Assembly: GCA_963764565.1 (NCBI GenBank)
Contig: CAVXTD010000021.1
Coordinates: 1-64,000, forward strand
DNA length: 64,000 bases
Source of the DNA: DATBLE01 sp963764565
Lineage (GTDB): Bacteria > Actinomycetota > Thermoleophilia > Gaiellales > Gaiellaceae
Direction of reading: 5' to 3'
Shown: one piece after another, positions 54,073 to 64,000 of the stretch
Layout: each line of letters starts with the position of its first letter
How positions within the stretch are numbered: position 1 is the stretch's first letter
Notes under the pieces: generated by a model
Database searches by the model: none
Told to the model about the DNA's origin: nothing
Seen by the model: the letters and a program-made list of their open reading frames with translations, nothing else
Made by a program: the position numbers and the translations under genes

Positions 54073-54446
54073 CGCGCCAGCGCCTCCTCGCGCGCGTCCA
54101 TGTGCGGCCCGTGCTCGTAGCCGAGCAGGTGCAGCAGACCGTGCGCGAGCGGACCCCGCCACCCGTCGCCGACGACCGCCGGGCAGAGGACGACGTCGCC
54201 GAGCTGGCGCGGCAGTCCGGGCGGCAGCGCGTCGCGGCCGTCGATCGGAAACGAGAGCACGTCGGTCTCCTCATCGACGCCGAGGTGCTCACGCTTGAGC
54301 GCACGGCTCTCGGCGGGATCGACGAACACGATCCCGAGCTCGCCGTCGGTGATCCCTTCGGCTGCGAGGACTTTCCGGGCGAGCTCCGCCACCGCCTCGA
54401 CCTCGACCTCGAGGCCGCTCCGGTTCGAGACCTCGATCTCGACCAT
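54069..54446 (-). CDS. ybeY: Endoribonuclease YbeY
   Basis: The 125-residue zinc-dependent RNase acts in 16S rRNA maturation and ribosome quality control. The metal site is LAHGLLHLLGYEHG (HxxxH...H). ETDVLSFPID is the conserved lead. ATG 54446 starts MVEIEVSNRSG; the longer ORF upstream overlaps phoH and is not used. It is followed by an ATGA overlap with dgkA/PAP2. Confidence 0.93.
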   Translation of the reverse strand: MVEIEVSNRSGLEVEVEAVAELARKVLAAEGITDGELGIVFVDPAESRALKREHLGVDEETDVLSFPIDGRDALPPGLPRQLGDVVLCPAVVGDGWRGPLAHGLLHLLGYEHGPHMDAREEALAR

Positions 54447-54459
54447 CAGTCGGGCCCGG

Positions 54460-55518
54460 TCACCGAGTGCGCTGCGTCCCGGTCGCCTCGGCATGCTCGC
54501 GATACGCCTCGACGATCCGCTGGACGAGCTTGTGCCGGACGACGTCCGCGTTGCTGAAGGTGATGAAGGCGATCCCGTCGATCGAGCCGAGCACGTCCTG
54601 GACGGAGATCAACCCCGAGGCCTGGTGGGTGGGCAGGTCGATCTGGGTGACGTCGCCGGTGACGACGACCTTCGAGCCGAAGCCGAGCCGGGTGAGGAAC
54701 ATCTGCATCTGCTCCGGGCTCGTGTTCTGCGCCTCGTCGAGGATGATGAACGAGTCGTTCAGCGTGCGCCCGCGCATGAACGCGAGCGGCGCGACCTCGA
54801 TCGCGCCCTTCTCCATGTAGGCGGTCAGCCGGTCGGCGTCGAGCATGTCGTACAGGGCGTCGTACAGCGGGCGCAGGTAGGGGTCGACCTTGGCGAGCAG
54901 GTCGCCCGGCAGAAAGCCGAGCCGCTCGCCGGCCTCGACCGCGGGGCGCGTGAGGATGATCCGGCCGACCTCGCGCTCGGACAGCGCTGCGACCGCCAGC
55001 GCCATCGCCAGGTAGGTCTTGCCGGTGCCCGCTGGGCCGATCGAGAAGGTGATCGTGTGGTTGCGGATCGCATCGACATAGCGCTTCTGGTTCACCGTCT
55101 TCGGCGCGATCTTCTTGCCCCGGTGGCGCCAGACGACGTCCTCGAAGACGTCGCGGATGTCCTCGGCCTGGTCGAGCGCGCCGAGCACCGCGTCGACCGT
55201 GCCCGGGCCGATGTCGTGTCCCCCCTCGACCAGCTCGACGAGCTCGTCGACGACCGCCCGCGCCTCGGCGACCCGCCCGTCGTCTCCCTCGAGCGTCAGC
55301 CGGTTGCCGCGGAGGTGGATCTTGCACTGGAGCCGCTCGCGTAGCGCTCCCAGAACGGGGTCTCCGACGCCCGCCAGCTCGGCGGCGACATCGTTCGAGA
55401 TCGAGAGAACTTCCTGCAACGAGTCACAGTGTAGGCGGGCCGCCCGCCTGCGTCCCGTGCGGCCATGTCCATTCCGGCCGCCATAGGCGCTCCCGACCTC
55501 CTCCCCACGCGCGATCAT
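54460..55518 (-). CDS. phoH: PhoH-family P-loop ATPase
   Basis: The 352-residue ATPase carries FSIGPAGTGKTYLAMALA (Walker A), RIILTRPAVEAGERLGFLPG, and SFIILDEAQNTSPEQMQMFL (Walker B), plus VTGDVTQIDLP. An N-terminal KH-like region (residues ~50-110) binds RNA in some homologues. It sits next to ybeY as in most bacteria, consistent with a role in rRNA or RNA quality control. The true start is uncertain: ATG 55518 lacks a ribosome-binding site, and TTG at LQEVLS is an alternative. Confidence 0.9.
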   Translation of the reverse strand: MIARGEEVGSAYGGRNGHGRTGRRRAARLHCDSLQEVLSISNDVAAELAGVGDPVLGALRERLQCKIHLRGNRLTLEGDDGRVAEARAVVDELVELVEGGHDIGPGTVDAVLGALDQAEDIRDVFEDVVWRHRGKKIAPKTVNQKRYVDAIRNHTITFSIGPAGTGKTYLAMALAVAALSEREVGRIILTRPAVEAGERLGFLPGDLLAKVDPYLRPLYDALYDMLDADRLTAYMEKGAIEVAPLAFMRGRTLNDSFIILDEAQNTSPEQMQMFLTRLGFGSKVVVTGDVTQIDLPTHQASGLISVQDVLGSIDGIAFITFSNADVVRHKLVQRIVEAYREHAEATGTQRTR

Positions 55519-55602
55519 ATGGAGAAAGCCGCATCGCAGGTGCGACGCGAATGCGCCAGAAGCCGGCGGTGATGCGAGCGAAGCGAGCGAACGAGGAGGG
55601 GG

Positions 55603-55631
55603 AACGCGGGGGAACGTCGTTCCCCCGCGTT
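55603..55631 (-). terminator. Hairpin repeat copy 4, behind yqeY
   Basis: A perfect 13-bp stem AACGCGGGGGAAC / GTTCCCCCGCGTT with loop GTC starts one base after the yqeY stop (55633). On the minus strand CCCCCTCCTCG and a GCTCGCTTCGCTCGC stretch follow. It divides the run of minus-strand genes between yqeY and phoH. Confidence 0.7.
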
Positions 55632-55632
55632 G

Positions 55633-56070
55633 TCAGGCCAGCTTCTCGCGGACGAGCTGGCTGACCGCCGAGCCGTCGGCACGGCCGGCGATCTGCGGCA
55701 TCACGTCGGCCATCACGCGGCCGAGGTCGCGCATGCTCGTCGCACCGACCTCGGCGATCGCGTCGTCGACGATCCGCTCGAGCTCCACCTCCGACAACGG
55801 CTCCGGCATGAACTCCTCCAGCACGGCGAGCTCCGCTTCTTCCGCTTCGGCCTGCGCCTCCCGGCCGGCGCCGCGGAACGCCTCGATCGACTCGGCGCGT
55901 CGCTTGCGCTCACGCTGGAGCACCTGCAGCTCCTCGTCATCGGTCAGCGGCCGTTGGAGCTCCTTCTCCGCCGAGCGGAGACTCGACAGGATCAGGCGCA
56001 ACGCGTCCCGACGAGCAGCGTCGCGCGCCTTCATCGCCGCGGTCAGCTCCGCCTCCAGGCGCGCGATCAT
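55633..56070 (-). CDS. GatB/YqeY domain-containing protein
   Basis: The 145-residue helical protein starts MIARLEAELTAAMKARDAAR and has the family segments LRLILSSLRSAEKEL, LEEFMPEPLS and RVMADVMPQIAGRADG. It resembles the tail domain of glutamyl-tRNA amidotransferase subunit B and may bind tRNA; the role is not established. ATG overlaps the HIT stop. Confidence 0.9.
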   Translation of the reverse strand: MIARLEAELTAAMKARDAARRDALRLILSSLRSAEKELQRPLTDDEELQVLQRERKRRAESIEAFRGAGREAQAEAEEAELAVLEEFMPEPLSEVELERIVDDAIAEVGATSMRDLGRVMADVMPQIAGRADGSAVSQLVREKLA

Positions 56071-56408
56071 CCGGGCAGCCCCCTGAACGTGCCGCCGAGC
56101 ACGTGCCAGTGCAGGTGAAAGACCGTCTGGCCTGCGCCGGCGCCGCAGAAGATCATCAGCCGGTACTCGTCGAGGCCCGCCTTCGCCGCGGTCTCGGCGA
56201 CGAAGTCGAGCATGCGCTTGGCCTCCGGCTCGGAGAGCTCGCCGATGTCGCGGAACGTCTCCAGGTGCCGCTCGGGGATGACCAGCACGTGGACGTCGGC
56301 TTTCGGGTTGATGTCCTCGATCGCGACGAAGCCCTCCGCACGGTTGACGACGGTCGCGGGCAGCTCCCCGGCCACGATCTTGCAGAAGATGCAGTCCTGG
56401 TCGGTCAT
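56067..56408 (-). CDS. HIT-family nucleotide hydrolase
   Basis: The 113-residue protein begins DCIFCKIVAGELPA and ends with the histidine triad region QTVFHLHWHVLGG (HxHxH). The triad acts on purine nucleotide phosphoramidates or related substrates. The CxxC at residues 6-9 is typical of the HinT branch. Gene overlaps: ATGA with mtaB, TGA with yqeY. Confidence 0.92.
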   Translation of the reverse strand: MTDQDCIFCKIVAGELPATVVNRAEGFVAIEDINPKADVHVLVIPERHLETFRDIGELSEPEAKRMLDFVAETAAKAGLDEYRLMIFCGAGAGQTVFHLHWHVLGGTFRGLPG

Positions 56409-57595
56409 GCCGCGAGGATCCCCTCCTCGGTGACGGCGCGCGCGCGGACGCGGACGAGCTCCCCCACCGGCGCTTCCACGAGCCAGGGCGAGTAGTCGTC
56501 GCCGTAGCCGCGGCCCGGCCGGTCGACGAGGACGACGTCCTCGGCGCCCACCTTCTCGCGCCACCGGCGCAGGCACGCGTCGTGGGAGAGCCGGCGCAGC
56601 CGGGCGCTGCGCTCCTTCTTCACCTGCTTCGGAACGGTGTCGGCCGCAGCGGTCACGGTCCCCGGGCGCGGCGAGTAGGGAAAGACGTGCACCTTGGTCG
56701 CGCCCGCCTGCTCGACCACCCGCAGCGTGGCCTCGAAGGCGCGCTCGTCCTCGCCGGGGAAGCCGACGATCGCGTCGGTGGTCAGGTTGAAGCCGTCGGC
56801 GAGCTCGGCTCGGCGGAGGTAGGTGGCCGAGTCGTAGCGACGGCCCATCGCGCGCAGAACCCCGTCGTCGCCCGACTGGAGCGGGACGTGCAGGTGGCGC
56901 GAGACGGTCGGTGTCTCCCGCAGCGCGGCGACGAGCGGCTCGCTCAGGTGGTTGACCTCGATCGACGACAGGCGCAGCCGAGCCAGCCCCGGAGTCGCGC
57001 CGGCGTCCCGGATCAAGCGGGGCAGGTCGTAGCCGGCCTCGCGGTCGCGGAAGCAGCCAAGGTTGATCCCCGTCAGGACGACCTCGCGGTGGCCCTGCTC
57101 GACCCGGCGGCGCACCTCGTCCAGGACCGCGGCCGCCCGCCTGCTGCGCGACGCTCCGCGCACCAGCGGAATCACGCAGAAGTTGCACGAGAAGCTGCAC
57201 CCGTCCTGCACCTTCACGAACGCGCGGACACGCTCGAGCCGAGCCTCGCCCTGGACGCAGGCGATTGGGCCGACGTCGCCGGCGACGAGTGCCGGCATCT
57301 CCTCGCTCCGGCCGCCGACGACCTGCACGTTCTCGGGAAGTCCCGCGAACGCATCCGGCGAGAGGTTCGCCCCGCACCCGGTCACGTAGACCCTCGCGTG
57401 GCTGCGCGCAGCGCGTGAGGCTGCGTGGCGCGACTTGCGGAGCGCCTCGTGGGTGACGCAGCACGTGTTGATCACTGCCACCTCGCCCGGCCCGCCGCGC
57501 TCCTCGTGGCCGTCGGCGAGCAGGCGCTCGCGCACCGCCTGGGCGTCTGCGTGCGAGACCTTGCAGCCGAGGAAATCGACGGAGAACGTCGCCAT
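56405..57595 (-). CDS. mtaB: tRNA t6A37 methylthiotransferase MtaB
   Basis: The 396-residue radical-SAM enzyme converts t6A37 to ms2t6A37. N-terminal cluster cysteines are in VDFLGCKVS, VINTCCVT and VTGCGANLS; the radical-SAM motif CSFSCNFC (CxxxCxxC) is at about residue 152. A C-terminal TRAM-like domain ends LVRVRARAVTEEG. ATG 57595 is the first ATG of the conserved start. The family includes MiaB/RimO; length and neighbourhood fit MtaB. Confidence 0.88.
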   Translation of the reverse strand: MATFSVDFLGCKVSHADAQAVRERLLADGHEERGGPGEVAVINTCCVTHEALRKSRHAASRAARSHARVYVTGCGANLSPDAFAGLPENVQVVGGRSEEMPALVAGDVGPIACVQGEARLERVRAFVKVQDGCSFSCNFCVIPLVRGASRSRRAAAVLDEVRRRVEQGHREVVLTGINLGCFRDREAGYDLPRLIRDAGATPGLARLRLSSIEVNHLSEPLVAALRETPTVSRHLHVPLQSGDDGVLRAMGRRYDSATYLRRAELADGFNLTTDAIVGFPGEDERAFEATLRVVEQAGATKVHVFPYSPRPGTVTAAADTVPKQVKKERSARLRRLSHDACLRRWREKVGAEDVVLVDRPGRGYGDDYSPWLVEAPVGELVRVRARAVTEEGILAA

Positions 57596-57606
57596 GGTGC
57601 GGGACC

Positions 57607-58353
57607 TTACTTCGTCCGCGCGTGCAGGTCTGCAGCCCAGCCTTCTGTCTCGCGCCGGGTCTCGCGCCGGTATCCGGGCAGGTGCGGGGCCTCGGAGGCG
57701 AGGTAGCCGGAGGTGATCACATGCTCGCAGTCGAGCCGCGCGCCCACCGGCCGGTCGACGTCGAGCGCGACGTTGACGACCGCCGCATCGACGGGCGGCA
57801 GCGGATCGGTCAACGCATCGGCCACGCGGGCGTTGACGACCACACCGTTCGCCCCGGCGTTGCGGAGCGTGGCCTCGATCGCCTGCGGGTCGAGATCGAC
57901 GGCATGGACGGGCGCGAAGCCGAGCTTGGCGGCCGCGATCGCGAGCACGCCCGATCCGCAGCCGACGTCGAGCAGGCTGCCCGGCGGCAGCTCGACCAGC
58001 AGCTCCAGGCAGAGCCGCGTGGTCGCGTGGCTGCCGGTACCGAACGCGCGGCCGGGATCGATCACGACCGGGGTCGCTCCGTCCTCGGGCTCGTGCCAGG
58101 GCGGACCGATCCAGAGCGGGCCGATCCGCACGGGCCGGTGGAACGCACGCCAGCGCTCTTCCCAGCCCTCCTCGACCTCGGTCGAGCGGGCGCCGCCGAA
58201 CGCCGACCACAGGCGCTCCTCCCCGGCCGGGTCGGTGTAGGCGGCCAGCTCGACGCCGCCCGCGAGCTCGGCCTCCTCGAAGCCCTCGGGGAAGAGCTCG
58301 AGCATGATCGCCCGGGCGCGTTCGGCCTCGAGCGGCCGCACGGTCACGGACAC
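57607..58353 (-). CDS. prmA: Ribosomal protein L11 methyltransferase
   Basis: The 248-residue enzyme methylates L11. LLDVGCGSGVLAIAAAKLG is the SAM-binding motif I, GTGSHATTRLCLELL is the PrmA-specific segment, and VVNVALDV occupies the position of motif IV. GTG 58353 gives VSVTVRPLEAERAR. The frame is also open upstream to a CTG at 58380 that overlaps the dnaJ stop (CTGA), so a longer product is possible. Confidence 0.9.
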   Translation of the reverse strand: MSVTVRPLEAERARAIMLELFPEGFEEAELAGGVELAAYTDPAGEERLWSAFGGARSTEVEEGWEERWRAFHRPVRIGPLWIGPPWHEPEDGATPVVIDPGRAFGTGSHATTRLCLELLVELPPGSLLDVGCGSGVLAIAAAKLGFAPVHAVDLDPQAIEATLRNAGANGVVVNARVADALTDPLPPVDAAVVNVALDVDRPVGARLDCEHVITSGYLASEAPHLPGYRRETRRETEGWAADLHARTK

Positions 58354-58376
58354 GCGCAGCAGGGGCGGTCCGCCCG

Positions 58377-59501
58377 TCAGCGGAACGCGCTCTTCAGCTT
58401 GTCGAAGAAGCCGTCGTCCGGCCTGTAGGTGCCCTCGTCCGCGACCTGCTCGAACCGCTCGAGCAGGCCGCGCTGCTCGTCGGTCAGGCGCCGCGGCACG
58501 GCGACGTTGACGAGCAGGCGGTGATCGCCCCGGCCGCGCCCCTGGAGAACCGGCATCCCGCGGCCGCCGAGCACGCGCAGGTCGCCGGGCTGCGTTCCCG
58601 GCTCGAACTCGAGCTCGACGTCGCCGTCGAGCGTCGGCACCGTCACCGTGGCGCCGAGCGCTGCCTGGGTCATGGTCAAGTCGACGGTCGAGAAGATGTC
58701 GTGACCCTCGCGCTCGAAGCGCGGGTCGGGGTGGACGTGGACGAGGACGTAGAGGTCGCCGGAGCGGGCTCCGAGCTCGCCCGCGTGACCTTCGCCGCCG
58801 ATCCGGATGCGCTGTCCGTCGTGGATGCCCGGCGGGATCTCGACCGCGAGCGAGCGCTCCTCGACCTTGCGCCCGGCACCGTCGCAGGTCTCGCACGGGT
58901 GCTCGACGATCCGTCCGGCGCCGCCGCAGCGGCCGCAGGCCTGCGTGCGCACGAAGTGCCCGAAGGCGGTATTCGAGACCTGCTGAATGCGGCCGCTGCC
59001 GCCACAGGCCGGGCAGGCGATCGGCGAGGTGCCGGGCTGGGCGCCGTTGCCGGTGCAGGTTGTGCACGTGACCGCGATCCGGAACGGCACCTCGCGGCTC
59101 ACCCCGCGCGCGGCCTCGATCAGCTCGATCTCGACCTCGGCTGCGACGTCCGCGCCGCGGGCTGCCCCTCGTGCCCGGCCTCCGCCGGCTCCGAACAGGT
59201 CGTCGCCGAAGAAGGCCGAGAACAGGTCTCCGAGCGTCCCGAAGTCGAAGCTCGACGGCGTGAAGCCGCCGCTGCGCAGGCCGGCGTGCCCGTAGCGGTC
59301 GTAGAGCTGACGGCGCTCGGAGCTCGACAGCACCTCGTAGGCCTCGACGATCTCCTTGAAACGCTCTTCGGCGCCGGGCTCGGTGGAAACGTCGGGGTGC
59401 ACCTCGCGCGCCAGGGCGCGAAACGCCTTCTTGATCTCGGCGTCGGTCGCGGTGCGCTCGACGCCGAGCAGCTCGTAGTAGTCCCGTTCCGTTGTCGCCA
59501 T
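58377..59501 (-). CDS. dnaJ: Chaperone DnaJ
   Basis: The 374-residue co-chaperone has a J domain with HPD in AREVHPDVSTE, a Gly/Phe-rich linker, four zinc-binding CxxCxGxG repeats (CTTCTGNG, CPACGGSG, CGRCGGAG, CETCDGAG) and the C-terminal peptide-binding domain. It stimulates DnaK ATPase. It follows hrcA; no grpE or dnaK lies in the window. ATG 59501. Confidence 0.95.
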   Translation of the reverse strand: MATTERDYYELLGVERTATDAEIKKAFRALAREVHPDVSTEPGAEERFKEIVEAYEVLSSSERRQLYDRYGHAGLRSGGFTPSSFDFGTLGDLFSAFFGDDLFGAGGGRARGAARGADVAAEVEIELIEAARGVSREVPFRIAVTCTTCTGNGAQPGTSPIACPACGGSGRIQQVSNTAFGHFVRTQACGRCGGAGRIVEHPCETCDGAGRKVEERSLAVEIPPGIHDGQRIRIGGEGHAGELGARSGDLYVLVHVHPDPRFEREGHDIFSTVDLTMTQAALGATVTVPTLDGDVELEFEPGTQPGDLRVLGGRGMPVLQGRGRGDHRLLVNVAVPRRLTDEQRGLLERFEQVADEGTYRPDDGFFDKLKSAFR

Positions 59502-59532
59502 CGCCTAAAGCGTAGCCCGCAGGGTGGGCCGA

Positions 59533-60589
59533 TCAGTTGTCGCCGTACATCACTTCGGCAAACCGCGAGAGCTCGGAGGCAGCCGAGCGCACGGTGCGGA
59601 TCGCCTTGTCGTAGTCCATGCGCGAAGGCCCGATCAGGCTGACCGCCCCAAGCGTCCGGTTCGCGATCCCGTAGGCGGCCCCGACGAGGGCGAGGTCGTG
59701 CAACGCGGGGTTCGCCAGCTCGTCGCCGACGCGGACGAACGGGCGCCTCGGGTCGAGCGCCTCGGCGAGCAGGTCGAGCAGCGACCGGCGGCGCTCGAGC
59801 AGGTCGATCAGCGAGCGGTACGAGCCGAGATCCTCGTCCCGGACGTCGTCGAGGAGGCCCGCCGCCCCGCCGACGTAGACGCGCTGGTCCTCGTCCTCGG
59901 CCTCGGTGAAGGCGGGGCCGAGCGCCTCCAGGAACGCTTGCTCCCGCAGACCGAGGCCCGGGTCGGCGAGCCGGCGGCGGAGTCGACGCGCTGCCGAGCG
60001 AGAGCCCGACGACCTGGTCGTTCAGGTACTGGACCGCCCAGTTGACGAGGCCGGCGTCGACCGGAGCATCGAAGGCGTGAACCCGCTTGGTCACACCGCC
60101 GGTCGATGTGATCACGACGACCATGACGATCTGCGGCTGGAGCATCAGCACCTCGACGTGCCTGACGGTCGCGGTCTGGAGCGGCGGCGCCGAGACGAGC
60201 GCGATCAGCCGCGTCACCTGCGACAGCGTCTCGGTCGTCGCCTGGAGCGCCGACTCGACCTCGCTGCGGGCCTCGCCGAGGTCGAGCGGGAAGGTCGCCG
60301 GCCGCGCCTGCTGGCGCTCGAGCAGGCGGTCGACGTAGTAGCGGTAGCCGCGGTCGGTCGGGACGCGCCCGGCGGAGGTGTGCGGGTGCGTGAGCAGGCC
60401 GAGGCGCTCCAGCTCGGCGAGCTCGTTGCGGACGGTCGCGGACGACACGCGCATCCCCGCCCGCTCGACGAGGTTCTTCGAGCCGACCGGCTGCCCGGTG
60501 GCCACGTACTCCTCGACGACGCGGATCAGGATCTGCCGCTGGCGGTCACTCAGATCGGGGCCGGGCGAAATCATGTCCTGTGCAGGCAT
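59533..60589 (-). CDS. hrcA: Heat-inducible transcription repressor HrcA (one frameshift)
   Basis: The repressor binds CIRCE operators of heat-shock operons. LSDRQRQILIRVVEEYVATG, VSSATVRNELAELERLGLL (winged helix) and TSAGRVPTDRGYRYYVD are intact. The frame breaks near 59995 in GLSLGS; the adjacent frame gives LRRRLADPGLGLREQAFLEA, GASLIGP-type AVSLIGPSRMDYDKAIRTV and ends FAEVMYGDN at 59533. Length about 351 residues. No CIRCE sequence is visible upstream of hrcA or dnaJ here; instead hairpin repeat copy 5 lies 13 bases before the start. Confidence 0.87.
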
Positions 60590-60601
60590 ATTCTACGTCG
60601 A

Positions 60602-60628
60602 CGTGGGGGAACCCGGGGTTCCCCCACG
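60602..60628 (+). repeat. Hairpin repeat copy 5, upstream of hrcA
   Basis: A perfect 12-bp stem CGTGGGGGAACC / GGTTCCCCCACG with loop CGG is followed on the plus strand by GA and CCCCCTCCTTCGC. It is in the opposite orientation to the flanking genes, unlike the other copies, and lies between the hemW 3' end (114 bases away) and the hrcA start. The rest of 60629-60742 has no recognisable gene. Confidence 0.65.
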
Positions 60629-60742
60629 GACCCCCTCCTTCGCCGCAGCGATCCATGCGCCACAGGAAGCCTCCCGCCGGGCAAAGCCCGGCTCCGGCGG
60701 CGACTGGCAGCGACACAGCAGCCGCGAAAACACGTCACATCG

Positions 60743-61888
60743 TCACGAGTTGGCGGGACCAAGAAGGGCCAAGAGATCCGCCGTGACGCCGCCGCCCAGG
60801 AAGCGGCCGCGTTCGGTCAGCACCAGCGTCTCGGCGCCGTCGGCCTCGGCGCGCGCTGCCAGACCCAGCCGCTCGAGCCGCGCGAGCGCGTCGCGGTCGA
60901 GCGCCTCCTCCAGGCCGGCGAGCGAGAGCGGCTCGTCGAGGCGAAGGCCGAGCATGATCCGCTCGCGCCGGCGCGTGCCGCCGTCGAGCGGCTCGAGCTC
61001 GCGCTGCGGGCGCTCGCCGCGTCCGAGCGCCTCGAGGTACGGGCCGAGCCGCGGCGTGTTGCGGAGCCGCACGCCTTCGATTGTCGAGACCGCGCCGACC
61101 CCGAGTCCGAGGTAGTCCCGTCCGAGCCAGTAGCCGAGGTTGTGCCCGGCGCGCAGGTCGCGCCCGCCCGCGTCGCCGGCCGCCCGGCAGAAGTTCGCCG
61201 TCTCGTACCAGCGGTAGCCGGCCGAGGTCAGCGTCTCGACGACCCGCTCGAAGTAGGACTCCATCGCCTCGGCCTGCCGCTCCAGCTCGGCACCGTGCGC
61301 GTGGGTGAAGCGCGTGCCCGGCTTGGCCTCGAGCTCGTAGCAGGAGAGATGCTCGGGCTCGAGCGCGAGCGCCTCGGCGAGGTCGGCCTCGAGGTCGGCG
61401 GGGCTCTGGCCGGGAATGCCGTAGACGAGGTCGAGGGAGATGTTGTCAAATCCGGCATCACGAAGAGTGTGCACGGCGGCGCGGACGTCATCAGCGGACG
61501 CGCGGCGCTCCAGCACGGCCAGGAGCGGAATCTGGAAGGACTGCGCGCCGAGCGACACACGATTGACGCGGTTTCGTGACAGAAGCCGGGCCAGCGCGGG
61601 CGTGACCGTCTCCGGATTCGCCTCGACCGTCACCTCGCCGGCGTCCGGCAGGCCGGCGAGGAGCCGCTCCAGGGCTGCGGGCGCCGTGAAGGTCGGCGTC
61701 CCTCCGCCCAGGAAGATCGTCTCGACCTCGGACGCGAGGGCCTCCCGCTCCAGTGCGAGCTCCGCCAGCACCGCGTCGACGTAGGCGCCGTGCTGATCCT
61801 CGCGCCCGACCGCGGTGACGAAGTCGCAGTAGCCACAGCGGTGCGCGCAGAACGGCAGGTGGACGTACAGGTGCCGGGCCCCGCTCAC
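60743..61888 (-). CDS. hemW: Haem chaperone HemW (radical-SAM protein)
   Basis: The 381-residue protein starts VSGARHLYVHLPFCAHRCGYCDF; the radical-SAM cysteines are in CAHRCGYC (CxxxCxxC). FLGGGTPT, VEANPETVT, RVSLGAQSF and DLVYGIPGQ are shared with HemN/HemW. The missing N-terminal HemN-only region marks it as HemW, now seen as a haem-transfer protein rather than coproporphyrinogen oxidase. GTG 61888 overlaps the stop of the DUF1272 gene. Confidence 0.9.
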   Translation of the reverse strand: MSGARHLYVHLPFCAHRCGYCDFVTAVGREDQHGAYVDAVLAELALEREALASEVETIFLGGGTPTFTAPAALERLLAGLPDAGEVTVEANPETVTPALARLLSRNRVNRVSLGAQSFQIPLLAVLERRASADDVRAAVHTLRDAGFDNISLDLVYGIPGQSPADLEADLAEALALEPEHLSCYELEAKPGTRFTHAHGAELERQAEAMESYFERVVETLTSAGYRWYETANFCRAAGDAGGRDLRAGHNLGYWLGRDYLGLGVGAVSTIEGVRLRNTPRLGPYLEALGRGERPQRELEPLDGGTRRRERIMLGLRLDEPLSLAGLEEALDRDALARLERLGLAARAEADGAETLVLTERGRFLGGGVTADLLALLGPANS

Positions 61889-62064
61889 GACGCCGTTCTC
61901 CGTGGCCGCGCGACCAGCTCGCCACCGCAGTTCGGGCAGACGTGCTCCATCCCCTCGGCGCACGCGGCGCAGAACGTGCACTCGAAGGAGCAGATCGCCG
62001 CCGGCCCGTCCGCGGTGAGCCCCGCGCCACAGCGCTCGCACGCCGCACGCAGCTCGAGCGCCAC
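61885..62064 (-). CDS. DUF1272 small zinc protein
   Basis: The 59-residue protein from GTG 62064 reads VALELRAACERCGAGLTADG, then ICSFECTFCAACAEGM and HVCPNCGGELV. Eight cysteines form paired CxxC knuckles, as in the DUF1272 family. It falls between lepA and hemW with a 2-base gap and a GTGA overlap. Function unknown; a nucleic-acid or ribosome-associated role would fit the neighbours. Confidence 0.85.
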   Translation of the reverse strand: MALELRAACERCGAGLTADGPAAICSFECTFCAACAEGMEHVCPNCGGELVARPRRTAS

Positions 62065-62066
62065 GC

Positions 62067-63855
<1,789 letters not shown>

Positions 63856-63900
63856 GAACGTGAGCGTAGCGGCGGCGTCAGAGAACCAAGGAGGCGGGAG

Positions 63901-64000
63901 ATGAGCGGATCGAGCTACGAAATTGCACAGATCGCGGGTCTGGAGCGTCCGGACGGCTGGTCGCCGATCCGGCGGGCGCTCGGAGTCGCGGCATTCGGCG
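63901..64000 (+). CDS. Partial gene, cupin-like start
   Basis: ATG 63901 with AAGGAGG about eight bases upstream opens a frame (MSGSSYEIAQIAGLERPDGW) that runs off the window after 33 codons. The pattern LERPDGWSPIRRALGVAAFG resembles the N terminus of single-domain cupin proteins of actinobacteria. It is divergent from lepA, with a 45-base gap. Confidence 0.5.
   Translation, partial: MSGSSYEIAQIAGLERPDGWSPIRRALGVAAFG

Noticed and set aside
60590..60640. CIRCE operator before hrcA
   Set aside because: The palindrome present is GTGGGGGAACC-type and matches the dispersed hairpin family, not TTAGCACTC-N9-GAGTGCTAA.

Overview
The window is very GC-rich, with short intergenic gaps, frequent GTG/TTG starts and many stop/start overlaps (ATGA, GTGA, TGATG). 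Gene content (VanW-type exported protein, Ku, DUF1272 zinc protein, a DUF6529-like membrane protein, many acyl-CoA dehydrogenases, a branched-chain amino acid ABC transporter) points to an actinobacterium, most plausibly class Thermoleophilia (Gaiellales/Solirubrobacterales). That placement is inference from gene content, not from a marker tree. Roughly twenty single-base reading-frame breaks, several in normally essential genes (lepA, hrcA, 6-phosphofructokinase), look like sequence or assembly errors rather than true decay.

Layout. 1-9.3 kb: partial tRNA-Leu, GNAT protein, purine nucleoside phosphorylase, lipid kinase, a two-domain nucleotidyltransferase/kinase, an ATP-grasp enzyme, sirtuin, lipoprotein, thioesterase and a VanW protein. 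9.3-19.1 kb: a fatty-acid oxidation cluster (enoyl-CoA hydratase, three acyl-CoA dehydrogenases, SDR), three tandem cupins, an MFS carrier and a TetR regulator whose operator recurs in the promoter of the acyl-CoA dehydrogenase operon. 19.1-29.9 kb: HAD phosphatase, MFS exporter, tRNA-Pro, a short SSB, SGNH hydrolase, NIF3-like protein, a small helix-turn-helix gene behind an attenuator-like leader, Ku, an acyl-CoA ligase and two divergent cell-wall enzymes (NlpC/P60 and 3D domain).

29.9-43.9 kb: livFGMH transporter operon (no substrate-binding protein gene in the window), tRNA-Leu(CAA), phosphofructokinase, an amidinotransferase-like enzyme, GNAT, an exported protein, a lipoprotein, a membrane glycosyltransferase, a TrpC-like barrel, and the deoC-ALDH-ALDH-like operon for deoxyribose catabolism. 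44-52 kb: one signalling/export operon on the minus strand (receiver protein, PAS sensor kinase, class III cyclase, NarL-type regulator, MacB/FtsX-type ATPase and permease).

52-64 kb: the conserved actinobacterial housekeeping run on the minus strand, lepA - DUF1272 - hemW - hrcA - dnaJ - prmA - mtaB - HIT - yqeY - phoH - ybeY - dgkA/PAP2 - cdd - era, linked by 1-4 base overlaps. It is interrupted twice by a dispersed GTGGGGGAACC hairpin that has five copies here, four of them immediately behind the 3' end of a gene. The window closes with the start of a cupin-like gene on the plus strand.
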